A DNA stretch of 64,000 bases, taken from positions 67,167,303 through 67,231,302 of the forward strand of contig JAYGXS010000004.1 of NCBI GenBank assembly GCA_036362985.1. The letters are read 5' to 3'. Positions 21,950 to 32,209 of the stretch are shown here, piece by piece. Position 1 is the stretch's first letter. Each line of letters begins with the position of its first letter. The translations under genes were made by a program, and so were the position numbers. Under the pieces are notes generated by a model. It ran no database searches and had not been told where the DNA came from. It worked only from the letters and a program-made list of their open reading frames with translations. This DNA comes from Ligula intestinalis. Taxonomy: Eukaryota > Platyhelminthes > Cestoda > Diphyllobothriidea > Diphyllobothriidae.

Positions 21950-22210
21950 ATGAGCTCCTTTTTGGCCGCCTGCAAAATGCTCAAGGTCGCGCTCGACAGA
22001 GCTCAAGGTCACTCCCGGCAGAGCTTAGCTAAACATGCAGTGAGATGTACACCTTTTTATTTCTTGTCAGTGGACTCGCGTGAAATTTCGAAACGTCGGG
22101 CAAATAAACAAGTGGTCGCAGAGAACGCTTTCTCATCGCCTCGCATATTTCGACTATTCGAAAATACTGCAAAATTTAGCTGACCCGATTGTAAAAAATT
22201 GTTTTTTTAA
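21950..22210. other. PLE-like relic, uncertain
   Basis: Text such as CGTGAAATTTCGAAACGTCGGGCAAATAAACAAGTGGTCGCAGAGAACGC resembles a strongly decayed PLE tail (GAAACGTC.GG.C.AATAAA) near 22087-22110. The preceding core is not recognisable. Confidence 0.3.
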
Positions 22211-22216
22211 GAAGTG

Positions 22217-22387
22217 CAGTAGTCACCGGTTATTAAGCCCACGGTTGATAAGCCTAGCCGCTTATTAAGCCCAATTTGTTATGGGCCAGATTTGAGCTTA
22301 ATAAACGGTGACTACTGTATAAAGCCCACGGTTAATAAGCCCAATTCGGTCTGGGCCCGAGGTGGGCTTAATAGCCGGCGACTACTG
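22217..22387. mobile_element. MITE pair with shared terminal inverted repeats
   Basis: CAGTAGTCACCGGTTATTAA opens at 22217, and its inverted form ends at 22317 (GACTACTG) and again at 22387. The first unit is 101 bases. A second partial unit starts at the shared TA after it. Each right end is followed by TA, and the TIR starts with CAGT, which fits a non-autonomous Tc1/mariner or pogo-like element. There is no ORF. Confidence 0.55.
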
Positions 22388-22799
22388 TATAACTTCGTCG
22401 CGTGGACTTCCGATGCCTTTATAAATTCAAATATACATAAAGCGTGCAATCATTTTCAACCCCTCTGCCTGTTAAACTTGCATTCGTGGTTAATAATCTA
22501 CGTACCTGCTGTTTGCATTTCATTTGGTTTAATCACACAATTTTGAACGTTTTGAAGAAGTGGTTGCACAGTTCTAATGAATAGTTGCAATCGATGCGGC
22601 TAACGCTGTATGTTTTATAGGCAACATTACAAAATTTACGGATAAATATTTCAGGATCTTAAAAAATCTTATATTCAAAACTTTTTTAGCCCGAGAGATG
22701 AACTTTCTAAAAGTTTCAAGTTTACAGAAGGCGTAATCAGTTATCAACTAAGTACAAGAAATAATTGCCAATGAAAACGAACATGCGAGTCCCAGGAAG

Positions 22800-23310
22800 T
22801 AATTGAGAAGAAGACGAATTTATTGCTGGGACAATACTTTTATTCGTCGAGATATAGTCAGATAACAATAGCAGATAGGGTAACACATGCAAAAGAGTTT
22901 GGAAAGGGGAATAGCATCTGTCAGATTTGGGCTGGGTGTAGAACAGGCCATTGTTGCCTGATAACTAAAAATATGCTTTCTAGACTCATAGTCACCAATG
23001 CAAGAGAACATGCGAGTCGCAGGAAGTAATTGAGAAGAAGACGACTCAAATGCTGGGACAATTATTTTATTCGCCTGACGTTTCTAAATCTATCGCAGAA
23101 ACGTCATCAGAGACATTAGCAGGAAACGGTAGCAGAAATAGGTAATAAGTGCACAGGAGAGATTGCACTTTTATAGAATACAGTCTTTACTGCAAACATT
23201 CAGCGACAATTAACGTTAATTGCCTGCTTGCGCGTGGATTGTTGATGTAGAAACATCAGGCGAATAAAAGTATTGTCCCATCGATCGAGTCGTATTCTTC
23301 TGAACAAGAA
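22800..23310. mobile_element. PLE tail cluster with inverted and direct copies
   Basis: Two minus-strand tails (22800-22860 and 23025-23115) share GTCCCAGGAAGTAATTGAGA or GTCGCAGGAAGTAATTGAGA plus GAAGACGA and GCTGGGACAAT. A plus-strand tail follows at 23240-23305 (GATGTAGAAACATCAGGCG, GAATAAAAG, GTCCCATCGATCGAGTCG). No coding part remains. Confidence 0.6.
23073..23114 (-). ncRNA. Hammerhead-ribozyme-like PLE tail, ACGU subfamily
   Basis: On the minus strand: GTCT, CTGATGA, a stem II region CGTTTCTGCGATAGATTTA, then GAAACGTC and AGGC. Stem I GTCT/AGGC pairs. The core bases are complete. Stem II is weak. Confidence 0.55.
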
Positions 23311-23449
23311 GGAATATTTTCGTGCAGTTTTCTATAAGATGTATTTGAATCTATAAAGGCATCGAAACTCATTGAGAAACGTTACACCACTTAAGTAGCC
23401 ATTTTACTGCGCATAAATCTTTCAGGCAATCAGAAAGATGCTCGTTTAA

Positions 23450-23563
23450 CACTTTGACTGTGACGTGCGCCATATGTGGTACACGTCTAGGCCTAAAGTA
23501 AAGCAGGTTTGAAAACGCCGCCCCAGGGGCATCAAGGCTATTTTGAGGGTCGCAGTCAAAGTG
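23450..23563. mobile_element. piggyBac-like MITE, copy 1
   Basis: TTAA (23446-23449) and TTAA (23564-23567) flank a 114-base element. It begins CACTTTGACTGTGACG and ends in the inverted CGCAGTCAAAGTG. A TTAA target duplication with TIRs beginning CACTTT is the pattern of piggyBac-type elements. No transposase is present. Confidence 0.7.
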
Positions 23564-23824
23564 TTAAAGGCTATTCTGGCAAGACCATCAACGAGCCACA
23601 GTCAAATGCTGATTAGTGAGACTGGATGTTAGAAAGCTAACAGTCAGTATAGGTGATGTCAGGTGAACCGGCCTAAGGGTCGGTTCACGTGCTCTTATCG
23701 GATACAGAACTCACTCGTCCCGTTGTGTCTTAGTGCTCACGTTCAAGCTCCATCAACAACCACGCAGCGGCTATTACTATAGGCAGAAAAGCATTACAGC
23801 GAAAGACAGGGAAAACTGAAATCA

Positions 23825-23885
23825 TCACTTCTGGCTTATTGGCCATCATCGGTCAGGCATATTCAACCCCGGGTCTTGCGACAAG
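23825..23885 (-). repeat. SINE body fragment
   Basis: The minus strand reads TGCCTGACCGATGATGGCCAATAAGCCAGAA, matching the body of the SINE copies at 10080-10735. No tRNA-like head was identified. Confidence 0.4.
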
Positions 23886-24334
23886 ACGGGTGAAAATCGA
23901 GATGCGAGAGCGACGAACTGGACGTGTGCGCTTACACAGAATCATCGGTCGACCCGTAACCCTTCTGAAAGTGATAAGGAGGGACGGCGATAACCTCAGG
24001 AAAGGGGTGTTTGAGTGGAATGGGGGGGGGGGAGGAGAGGAAGCGGTCAGACCTTTGCCGAGGACAGTTAACTCTCAAAAAGACGCCCATTGGAATGTGT
24101 GGGATGCCTTTTTTGAGTACGGAGAGCAAACAGAAAGCCATTGCCGTGTTAGGAAGAGAAGGCAGAACAGGATAACTAATAGTACTTTACTGTTAGTTGT
24201 ACTAGTACATAAACTCTGTTTCCATATGTCCAGCAGCTTGCTTTCTGTGGTAGGTCTCGTCTCGGCAGCAGACTTGGGTCGTCGGCAGCGTCTCCAACAA
24301 CAGTGTCTGTTCTGCTCGCAGCCTCGCAATTTAA

Positions 24335-24490
24335 CACTGACTGCGATGTGCGCCATATGTAGTACATGCAGCGATGTCCCAAACTGCGACGTGAGCCATA
24401 TATTGTACACGTCTAGGCCTAAAGTAATGCAGGTATGAAAACGCCGCCCCAGGGGCAATGCAGGCTATTTCGAGAGTTACAGTCAAAGTG
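24335..24490. mobile_element. piggyBac-like MITE, copy 2 with internal duplication
   Basis: TTAA (24331-24334) precedes CACTGACTGCGATGTGCGCC, and AGTCAAAGTG then CTAA closes it. It shares GTCTAGGCCTAAAGTAA and GAAAACGCCGCCCCAGGGGC with copy 1. A block (CTGCGAYGTGMGCCATAT...GTACA) occurs twice in tandem, which explains its greater length. Three-base damage to the left TIR and the right TTAA suggests an older insertion. Confidence 0.65.
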
Positions 24491-24499
24491 CTAAAATTC

Positions 24500-25771
24500 T
24501 GAAGCCTAAAGCGACGGAAATTTCTTGACTGTACGCTATGCAGTACTACAATCCTACCTCAGTAATTTGTGCGAAACGAAAACCCCTCTCAGAATTTTGG
24601 TTGAAATTTTGTGAGATATGATGTCAAAGGTCGTTTGCACCTTTGCACTTTTGCATGTTACCCACCATAAATATCATTCCGGAAATTTCAAAGAGTCCCC
24701 AAACGGAGAGTTAGAACGAGGTTAAAACCAAGAAGTATGCACTTAAGTCGAGAACTTTATTCCTCCCATATGTGCACACGTGGCTGTATGCCATCGTTAA
24801 TTGGTAATTGTTATTTGGATTTTCTCAGTCATTTATTTTTGTAAAAAGATAATTATACATAATATAAGTAGCCCACTTATGATAACTGACCACATTTTTA
24901 GCTGAAGTTCGGAACTATCGGCGTTCTAACGTCAGCAGTTAGTGCACGCGTTATTTTCACTGTCGGAGGAACTAAGTGGATTGCAATTACTAGTTAGTGC
25001 CAAATCGATCAAAAATTCACAATTCTTTTTGATGACGGGCCTAATGACATTACTGCGTGTAGAAGACAAACGAGAACACCGGCGAAAGCTACTCTGCACA
25101 GTCAATGACTCATACACATGGCATGCGGCGTGGCGCATGTGGAATATGAGGCTGGTAACAGCCTGCATTTTCTGATTGGTCAACTTTTCGCTTATCGTTT
25201 ATCGCACCGGGGTAGGAACTTGTTGATTGGTCGACTCTCACAAATCAAAACCTACGAAATCAGCTGTTCGCGCAATGGCTTCCGCAGAGTTGACTCTGTA
25301 CTTGTGGGCATTCCTAGCGCTTTCTCCATCTGCCTCCGTTTAAAAAATGCAAATTATGGGGCCTCCTTAGCATTAAGCAGAAATTACAAGATTTAAGAGC
25401 TAAACTTGCGTCATACAGGACAGGGAAAGCAAGCTGCTGTTTGAGGAAGTTGTCTGGTTGCGAAAGCGAAACTTCAGTTGTTAAAATAGCTTATATTAAA
25501 GAAATATTAGTAATAATAGTTAAATGCTCATAAATTTCGCGTCTAGTACAACTGAAAGTTGACAGGCCCTGTTCCGTGTGGGAAGAGAAGAACTGGGACA
25601 GCACGTGGGAGGCATAGCCTATTCTGTGCAGGGGTAGTGAAGACTACGTCAGAACAGGTTGACAGCTGAACGAGCGGGGTCATTTATGAGTCAGTAATAG
25701 GAAGGTGATTGGTCAGACCGGACTGGTATTGCGGACACTGGTGTGTACGTACTAACAGCCACGGAAAGCGA
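24500..25771. other. No recognised gene
   Basis: A frame with a plausible acceptor at 24901 (LKFGTIGVLTSAVSARVIFT) does not look like a PH domain and stops quickly. A frame at 25118-25396 has no family resemblance. Repeat R3-like text occurs near 25555-25640. Confidence 0.35.
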
Positions 25772-25781
25772 NNNNNNNNNN
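25772..25781. other. Assembly gap (10 N)
   Basis: Ten ambiguous bases, likely a scaffold join of unknown true length. RhoGEF 3' exons could be lost here. Confidence 0.95.
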
Positions 25782-26079
25782 TAACCTTAGTAAATCATGC
25801 ATAACAATCTGGCCTTCCACGCCTTATTCTATTCAACTAGCTTATACATGTTGGGATACGTTTTTCTCGTCTATTATCTGGCTGAACCACATCGTATCCC
25901 ACATTGTTGACCCCAACGCTTCTATACATTCCACATTGTTGACCCCGAAGTTCAATTTACTCCACATTCCACAGTTGCATAAAATCAGACAGCTAACTGT
26001 GGCCACTCGGATGAATGTTGCCAGTCATCACATTACGGCGCTCTGGCAGTCAAGACTTCGTCCAAACTTTTCTCTTTTC

Positions 26080-26180
26080 CGTCTGTACAGAATGCACTTT
26101 TCCTGCTAATCTGGCCTTCTCTCATCTATCAAGGAACCAGGCCTGGAAGATCGTAGCCTTTAGGGTGAACCTTCATAGCC
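26080..26180 (+). repeat. Dispersed repeat R3
   Basis: Contains CTGTACAGAATGCAC, ATCTATCAAGGAACCAGGCC, TGGAAGATCGTAGCC and TTAGGGTGAACCTT. It is a direct repeat of 26640-26760. Confidence 0.55.
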
Positions 26181-26639
26181 TACGCGAATGATTCTTTTCG
26201 GAACCCGTGTAAGAACCTTCTGGCTTCACGCTGCCCATTAATGTGACGTGATGCACGAGTACACGCGTCGCGCCGAATTTGCGTACACATGTTTTTGCAT
26301 AATTAACCGGGCATGCACACGCATGACAATTCGACCGACAATGCCCACCGTGTGCTTCATGGCGGTATTCAGCCGTTACGACGGCCTACGCATGCAGTTC
26401 ATCTACCCGACCTCTAGTGACTAGCTCAAAACGATGTGCACTTGTGGACGCCTGTCCTGACTAACTCAAATCGAAGTGACTTTTCTGAGGGCTCGTTGTT
26501 TTCGGTCTCTGTAACATCCACTCACAGCCCTATTTACACAGGATCTCATGTGACGACTGCCTAGCAGACATCACTTCAGACGCCATCCGCTGACTTGCGG
26601 TTTTGCGGTCGTCTGATAGTAGTTTTCTTACTGTCTCTT

Positions 26640-26760
26640 CTCCAATTCATTCTGTAAACAATATATTCTTCCTTCTACTCTGGCCTTTCCAAGACTTCTC
26701 TCCCATCTCCTAAGGAACCGGGCCTGGAAGATCGCAGCCGTTAGGGTATAACCTTATAAG
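26640..26760 (+). repeat. Dispersed repeat R3
   Basis: Contains ATTCTGTAAACAATATATTC, CTAAGGAACCGGGCCTGG, AAGATCGCAGCCGTTAGGGT and AACCTT. Partner of 26080-26180 and of the minus copies at 11735 and 12505. Confidence 0.55.
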
Positions 26761-27091
26761 CTTTGAATACCACGCGATTGACCCTCACTCATCCCTCACG
26801 CGCTTACGCCTGGCGTCAAGACAGGTTAAAGAAGACTTAATGTATGATCGGACGCAGGTTGTAGGTGTGGCCAGAGCCGATTAGGTTCGATTCCACGAAT
26901 TAGTAGTGCCATAGAGGCCATGGGTGGCTGATGCCTGAGTGTGCACTTACGTGAACCACCAACGCTCCTCCCCCGCATCGGAGCGAAAACCGAATATTGC
27001 CTGTCGTGCTCTGTGGTAGCCTCCGTGTTTGTCTAGCGCATCAACCATGTGGTCCTTTAGGGGCGGGGCAGTGCTACTGCTCTCTGCTTAT

Positions 27092-27133
27092 GTCTCTGAT
27101 GATGAATTCACGACGGATACCGAAACGTCAGGT
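27092..27133 (+). ncRNA. Hammerhead-ribozyme-like PLE tail, ACGU subfamily
   Basis: GTCT (27092-27095), CTGATGA (27096-27102), a partly paired stem II around ACGAC, GAAAC and GTC, then AGGTGAATAAAAG and TGTCCCAGCGATCGAGTCGTC. It is a solo tail; no PLE coding sequence lies next to it. Confidence 0.55.
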
Positions 27134-27888
27134 GAATAAAAGTAGTGTCCCAGCGATCGAGTCGTCGTCTTCTTACACAAATACTAGCTACCACATACTA
27201 CCCGATCCTCACTCGACAAGGGTTCACCCAAAAGGCGGTAATTATTTTTGGTAGGTCACTGCTGTCCTCTCGGGGTGCGACCACCAATCTTCCCGCCCAG
27301 TTGGCCAAATAACGATCAGGCAAAAGCATCGCCGTGGACAGGGTGACTGTTGTATTGAACCCCTCTTCCCGAAAACAAAAAGGATATATTTTCGTAAAGT
27401 TTGCAATAACAGACTTCAAGCAGTAATATGTCTACATCAGATTCCAGATTCTGTTAAGTAAAACAGTTTCAGGATCAGTTTAAAGGCGCTTGGAAACGTA
27501 TGAGAAGGAAACCTTAAATCTGGTTAGAATTAACGTGTGGTAAGTTACACGAATCACTCCCCCCACTCTGCCTTTGAGCTCACTGACTGGACTGAAATAG
27601 GGATCTGTAAATTAGAGAAAAGTCAATGTGCCTGTGGATGGAGTCGGCAGCCGAAAACCACTCCTTTATTGCCTATCGTCCTGCTTTTGAGTTGCTTTGG
27701 CCCACCATTGTTGTTCCTGAAAGGGAATAAGAATTTCCAATTTCTCCAGAGTGCGTTGCTAACTATAGGACTGTACCCTACCTTCCAAATTGCCAATCTG
27801 TGATCCTGTACTCCCATGTTCGTTCGGTTTCCCCTGCTTGACAATGGTCTCCATCATTGCGGCATATTTCGTAGGCAACAATCAAAGC

Positions 27889-28012
27889 TTATTTAGTTGA
27901 CCCATGTGTGAAAAAACTCGCAGCATTCGGCGGGATACGAATCCGCAAAGGAGAGTGGCCTTTTAGCCAAGCCAACGCTCTACCCACGTGAGCTACGAAT
28001 GCCGCGCTTCAC
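27889..28012 (-). mobile_element. tRNA-derived SINE (second family), copy 1
   Basis: The minus-strand tRNA-like part (28002-27923) has a perfect 7-bp acceptor stem (GCATTCG/CGAATGC), a D arm (GCTC...GAGC) and a B-box-like GGATTCGTATCCC. The anticodon arm loop reads GGCTAAA, lacking the usual T33, so it is not a good tRNA. The body that follows (CGAGTTTTTTCACA...GGGTCAACTAAAT) is shared with 28164-28294 and 39738-39890. Confidence 0.65.
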
Positions 28013-28163
28013 ACCGTGAGTTTAATCACACTTGAATCGATAGTACCCGCCCAACTTTGCCGCTCACATGGAATCAACCAATGCGGGAGCAAGTTGACTG
28101 CCCAAGCAGGAATTCCTAAGCAATTAGTTAGAATCCACCCGAATGACTACTAGGCTGACTTAA

Positions 28164-28294
28164 TTATTAAGTTGGTTTGGCAGATTTAGTTACTTTAGTT
28201 GACCAAATTGTTAAAAAAATTCGCGGCATTCGGCGGGAGTTTTTTCACAACTGGGTCAACTAAATTAACTAAATCTGCCAAACTAACTTAATAA
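28164..28294. repeat. Near-palindrome of two SINE 3' ends
   Basis: TTATTAAGTTGGTTTGGCAG at the left is answered by CTGCCAAACTAACTTAATAA at the right. Arms of about 60 bases meet at CGCGGCATTCGGCGGGAG. The arms are the 3' body of the SINE at 27889. One arm lacks the tRNA head and the other joins it at the GCATTCGGCGGG end. Confidence 0.65.
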
Positions 28295-28579
28295 CAACCA
28301 AAGTCTCAGTAAGCAACAGTGTGTTACTTTGGGTACAGGGGTCGGCTTATCATGGGGGCTTGTAACAGTCGCGAAACCTAGTGAGGCAAAAATTGTGTCC
28401 CTTGAGGAGCTTGATTGATAAGACAAGAGTTTTTTGATCATCCGACGTTCCTAAGTCCCGCTCTATCTCATTACCAGAAACCAGTACAGGCAAGAGTCAT
28501 GGAGGCACACAAAGTGCCGTATTTAAACGACGCAATTAGCCTACAACCACATACCTGTACTAATTAATGGCTCCCACGT

Positions 28580-29810
28580 TTTTCGTTGCGGACCATACTT
28601 GCTGCAAGGAGGGTTACGTCCAGGTAGAGAATGTGTTGACCAGATCTTCATTCTGTTACTAGAACACCGACATCAGAATCAACAGATCACCACAACCTGT
28701 TTCATTGACTTAAAGATCGCCCTTGATTCCATCGACAGAGACGCTTTGTGGCAAATCTTGCTTGCTGCCGATCTCCCAATAAAGTCGCTCAATCCGATCA
28801 AAGCCTACTATAACACAACATCAGCCCGAGTAAGAGCCTTTCGTGAAGAGTCAGATTCTTTCCCACTGGCATCTACAATTCGACAAGGATGGCCTCTTTC
28901 CCAGTTCTCTTCAACCTTTATATCGACTAGGAAATGCACCAATCAATTCTACCCGATAGTGGATGTGAAATGAGCCCTGAATTCAGATCAATTGAGCTGG
29001 AGTATGCAGATGACATTGTCGACTAAGTAATACCCCTCGGTCACTATAGTTAACGTCAGACAGAATCACCAGCTTCGCCGCAACTGTTGGTCTGTCGATT
29101 AATATCCGCAAGACGAAGTTCCTGACTACGCATCTTGGCACAGCACAGACACTGTGGCCAACACATTGAATAAGTTAGCTGATTTCGCTATTTGGGCTCA
29201 AATATACTAGCCAACGGACAGGTCAAAGAAGAAATCAAGAATCGAATCGCGCAGACTCGAAATGCATTTAGGCTACTAGCCAGATCACTCTGGTGTTGCT
29301 CAGACATCAGTTTACGTGCTAAGCTGTTAATATACACAACACCCATCACGTCGGTGTTAGCATATACCTGCGAAACATGGCCATTCAGACATTCGATCGC
29401 ACAAAGTTTTCCACCGTTGGTGTTTTCAACGCCTCTTGAGAGTCTCCTGGCAGAATCGAATTTCCAATGTTGAGTTATATCGCAGGCACTTCAAACTACC
29501 AAGTCTAGCATCATAGATCCAGCATCGTCGATTGCAATCGTTTGACCATGTCCTGCACCAGTCATCGATGGACCTCTGCGGATTGGTCGTGAACACCTCC
29601 CGTAGTGCAAACTGGAGACAGCGACATGGCGGTCAACTGAAGACATGGCTCAACACCATCAAGCTGGCCGTCGAATACATGGGCCTCGTGACCGTTTACG
29701 GTTTGAGGCACTGGAACAAGCTCTGAGTTGACATCTGCGGAAAGCTCGCTTCCGATCGCCGCCAATGGGCCGCCGCTATCCGTGAAACCGATTGATTCAA
29801 CAACAGGAGC
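28580..29810 (+). mobile_element. RTE-like LINE reverse transcriptase, heavily decayed
   Basis: Successive frames give LRPGRECVDQIFILLLEHRH, then TCFIDLKIALDSIDRDALW (motif A, FIDLKxAFDSxxR), IRQGWPLSQF (motif B, RQGCPLSP), and LEYADDIVD (motif C, YADD) near 28995-29025. Later text gives NGQVKEEIKNRIAQTRNAF, YTCETWP and GGQLKTWLNTI from the C-terminal region. Stops (for example after YADDIVD) and frameshifts are frequent. The order and motifs fit a LINE ORF2 whose host now carries only a relic. Confidence 0.75.
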
Positions 29811-30235
29811 TAATTCGATTAGTTACAAGTACCATACAAAGCTGTGACACGCAGCACACCCCGAAACGCCTTGGAACACACGCTCAATAGATGCTTTTCT
29901 TGCCTACGCACATCATCAAATAGAGTATGCAGCGGAAACAAAGAACCCGTGTGCTTGTGTAATCCTAGTGAACACAATGGGAAGGGAGGAAGGCGTGTTT
30001 GATGGTCTAATCAATCGCTAAGAAGTAGCTCACTCGAACGATGCCAGTGGGCATTTAATGTATTCTCATTGCAAATTTGTCAAATTTAAAGATGGCATAA
30101 ACAACAAGATTTACCGGATATATGACATTTCGAGAGAGCTCTTCAGTTGCGACCTCTCATTGCATGACGTGAATCCCGTAAGAGGAAATACAAATTGAAT
30201 TTAGACAGAACGCCTACGCGTTCGGCCCCGGAGGA

Positions 30236-30760
30236 CCCAAACAGAAGAACCACCGAAGATATGGCACGCTCTGCCATACATAAAAGACGTCTCAGAAGCG
30301 ACTGAGCGCATCACTGCGGGACTAGGTGTTGGAATTGCACACAGACCCAAAGCTACAATGCACAGCAGAGTGATGAAAAAAAAAGACCGGCTTACGCAGA
30401 ATGAACAATCTGGTGTAGCATATCGCATCCCATGCGTAAACTGTCCCTGTAATTATACAGGTCAAACGGAACGCATGCTCGGATCGCGTATACGTGAACA
30501 CAAGCAGGCCGTGCGACTAGGCGACGAATCACCACAAGTTGCAACTCACACCTACGAAACAGGCCATGAGTTCAACTTCGCTGCCGTCAAGACAAGACAA
30601 GACAAGCAGAGAATTTATCGAAGCCTGGTCCACGGATGAGAATTCGGTCAACAGATGTGTCGAATTGGCGCCAGCGTACAGGGCCTTACGCTATTGCAAA
30701 CGATCACATCCAGACGCCCACCGTAATCAATTGGCCCAAAATCCTCCATAATCATCCCAC
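30236..30760 (+). pseudogene. PLE GIY-YIG endonuclease segment, frameshifted
   Basis: Frame 1 (from about 30200) gives an LPYIKDVSEATERITAGLG-type lead-in. At 30358 the frame runs KDRLTQNEQSGVAYRIPCVN, CPCNYTGQTERMLGSRIREH, then ETGHEFNF. A one-base shift near 30595 (after AVKTRQDK) moves the C-terminal part FIEAWSTDENSVNRCVELAP to another frame. The GIY-YIG core (YRIPC, YTGQTER, EH) is still recognisable. Confidence 0.65.
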
Positions 30761-31064
30761 TTTCGATGCTGACGTGGCCATTTGGCGCCCAAGCCTACAT
30801 AATCCCTCGCTTCTCATCCTCCTTCCCTTCTCCTATGACTTTTTAATTGCTCATCCCTCCCACCATAATTATTACTTGTTTTGTTGACGACTCTATTTCT
30901 GTAAATATTTCCACACAACTTGTCGATCTTGGCTACTGGCACTGGCTAGCACAGCCCTCAGTGGCAAGTCAGCAGCACACACAATTATTGATTTTCTGCA
31001 CGTTCAAAATTTAAGTTATTGTATACACGCCCCAAGTAGCTTCCACATTTGTTGGTGTTTCTCC

Positions 31065-31107
31065 ACCTCTGACGATGGCTTCTTGTAAGAGCTCGAAAGC
31101 TCAGGGA
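31065..31107 (+). ncRNA. Hammerhead-ribozyme-like PLE tail, AGCU subfamily
   Basis: CTGACGA (31069-31075), a stem II that pairs GCTTCTT with AAGAGC with one bulge, then GAAAGCTC and AGGGAAAAATAAA. The core fits CUGANGA...GAAA...UC. Confidence 0.5.
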
Positions 31108-31804
31108 AAAATAAATTTTGTTCCAGTGTTCGACCATATGTCTCCTTTGATAATCAATAACGTAAGAAATGTAAAACGCTGTCGGCAGCAAAAACGGGTA
31201 AAGGACGTCTAAAGTTAACAGGTTGGAAGGGAAATGTGTAATCAGGGAGCCAGTGTTACCACGACAGAATTAGGTTCACCACATGCCTCAGCTGTATACA
31301 TGGGTCAGGTTTGAACCGTCGTATGTAGGCTGCCTCCAGGTAGCGTAAGGTACGAGTTGTTCGTGCCCGAACCAGTACTGGGAAAGGAGTTATGGGGTCC
31401 ACCAAATGGCTCCTGTCTAGCAGATGTCCAGTTATCGTTGAACGGAGATTCTCTTTTCTCGTCTCAATAACCAGCTAGCTAAATGCTCCTTAGCTCTGAC
31501 GGCCAATTGCCGTTGCGTTTACCCTATGTACTTGCATCCGCAAGTGCAAGTAAATTCTTAAACACAATTTGAAACGGCGTGCGACGGCCAGGTATCCTTC
31601 GTATAAGGACTTGGTAGTGGTTTGGTTGGATTGCAACCTATGAGTTCTGCAGCACAGTAAGTCCTTTGAATGGTGTTGAGTAGACGTCTCTTGATAGTAT
31701 TCAAAATATTATCACCCTTAAAGAGCAAGGAAAAGAAAACAGACTTTTTTGGTGCTAACTGCTTAGTCTTTCTGAGTACTCGCTCGCACACCAAAAGCTA
31801 GTAT

Positions 31805-32178
31805 ATTACGCTACCTGTCAGCTGCCTACATACGGCAGTTCAAACCAGACTCATATAAACAGCTAGAGCAGGTGGTGAGTGTAAGTCTACCGTGATAACA
31901 CTAGCTCCCTTCTTACACATTTCCCTTCCAAACTTTTAACGTTAGACGTCTTTTCCCCGTTTTTTTGCTGCTCACAGCGTTTTAAATTTCTTACGTTATT
32001 GATAAGCCCCGTGGCCATTTCTTATGACCGAGCTTTCGTATCAATTTTTCTGTATGAATTCAATTTGCATTTCCTCTTACGTGATTCACGTTATGCAATG
32101 AGAGGCAGCAATTGAAGAGCTCTCTCGAAATGTCATGTATCCGATAGATCTTGTTGTTTGAGCCGTCTTTAAATTTGC
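31805..32178 (-). mobile_element. PLE copy with coding part deleted, right arm of the inverted pair
   Basis: Minus-strand 32178-32050 matches 30082-30211 (GACATTTCGAGAGAGCTCTT is identical in both). Minus-strand 32003-31805 matches 31152-31350 (ATCAATAACGTAAGAAAT, GGAAGGGAAATGTGTAA). The 46-base link keeps a tail remnant (ACGAAAGCTCGGTCATAAG). The central spacer 31351-31804 is not shared. Confidence 0.6.
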
Positions 32179-32209
32179 ACCTGGGAAACGTTGCTTTAAA
32201 TGTGTCAAA

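Larger units (their letters stand above)
22390..23445. mobile_element. Foldback element, copy 3, interrupted by PLE tails
   Basis: Segments at 22410-22790 and 23315-23440 contain text related to the arms of the element at 20458 (GGCGTAATCAG, AACTAAGTACAAGAAATAATTG, TTTGAATCTATAAAGGCATCGAAA, TTAAGTAGCCATTTTAC). About 500 bases of PLE sequence lie between them. The alignment is by eye and partial. Confidence 0.4.
30082..31350 (+). mobile_element. PLE copy with GIY-YIG segment, left arm of an inverted pair
   Basis: Bases 30082-30211 and 31152-31350 match, in inverted order, 32178-32050 and 32003-31805. Between the two matching blocks this arm has 940 bases encoding the GIY-YIG segment and a hammerhead tail; the other arm has only about 46 bases. 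Both arms thus appear to be copies of one PLE family facing each other. Confidence 0.65.

Noticed and set aside
24901..25010. Possible PH-domain exon of the RhoGEF
   Set aside because: There is a good acceptor, but the translation is small-residue rich and stops at once; it does not resemble a PH domain.
27923..28002. Functional tRNA gene (minus)
   Set aside because: The acceptor stem is perfect but the anticodon loop lacks T33. The sequence recurs with a SINE body at 39738, so it is a SINE.
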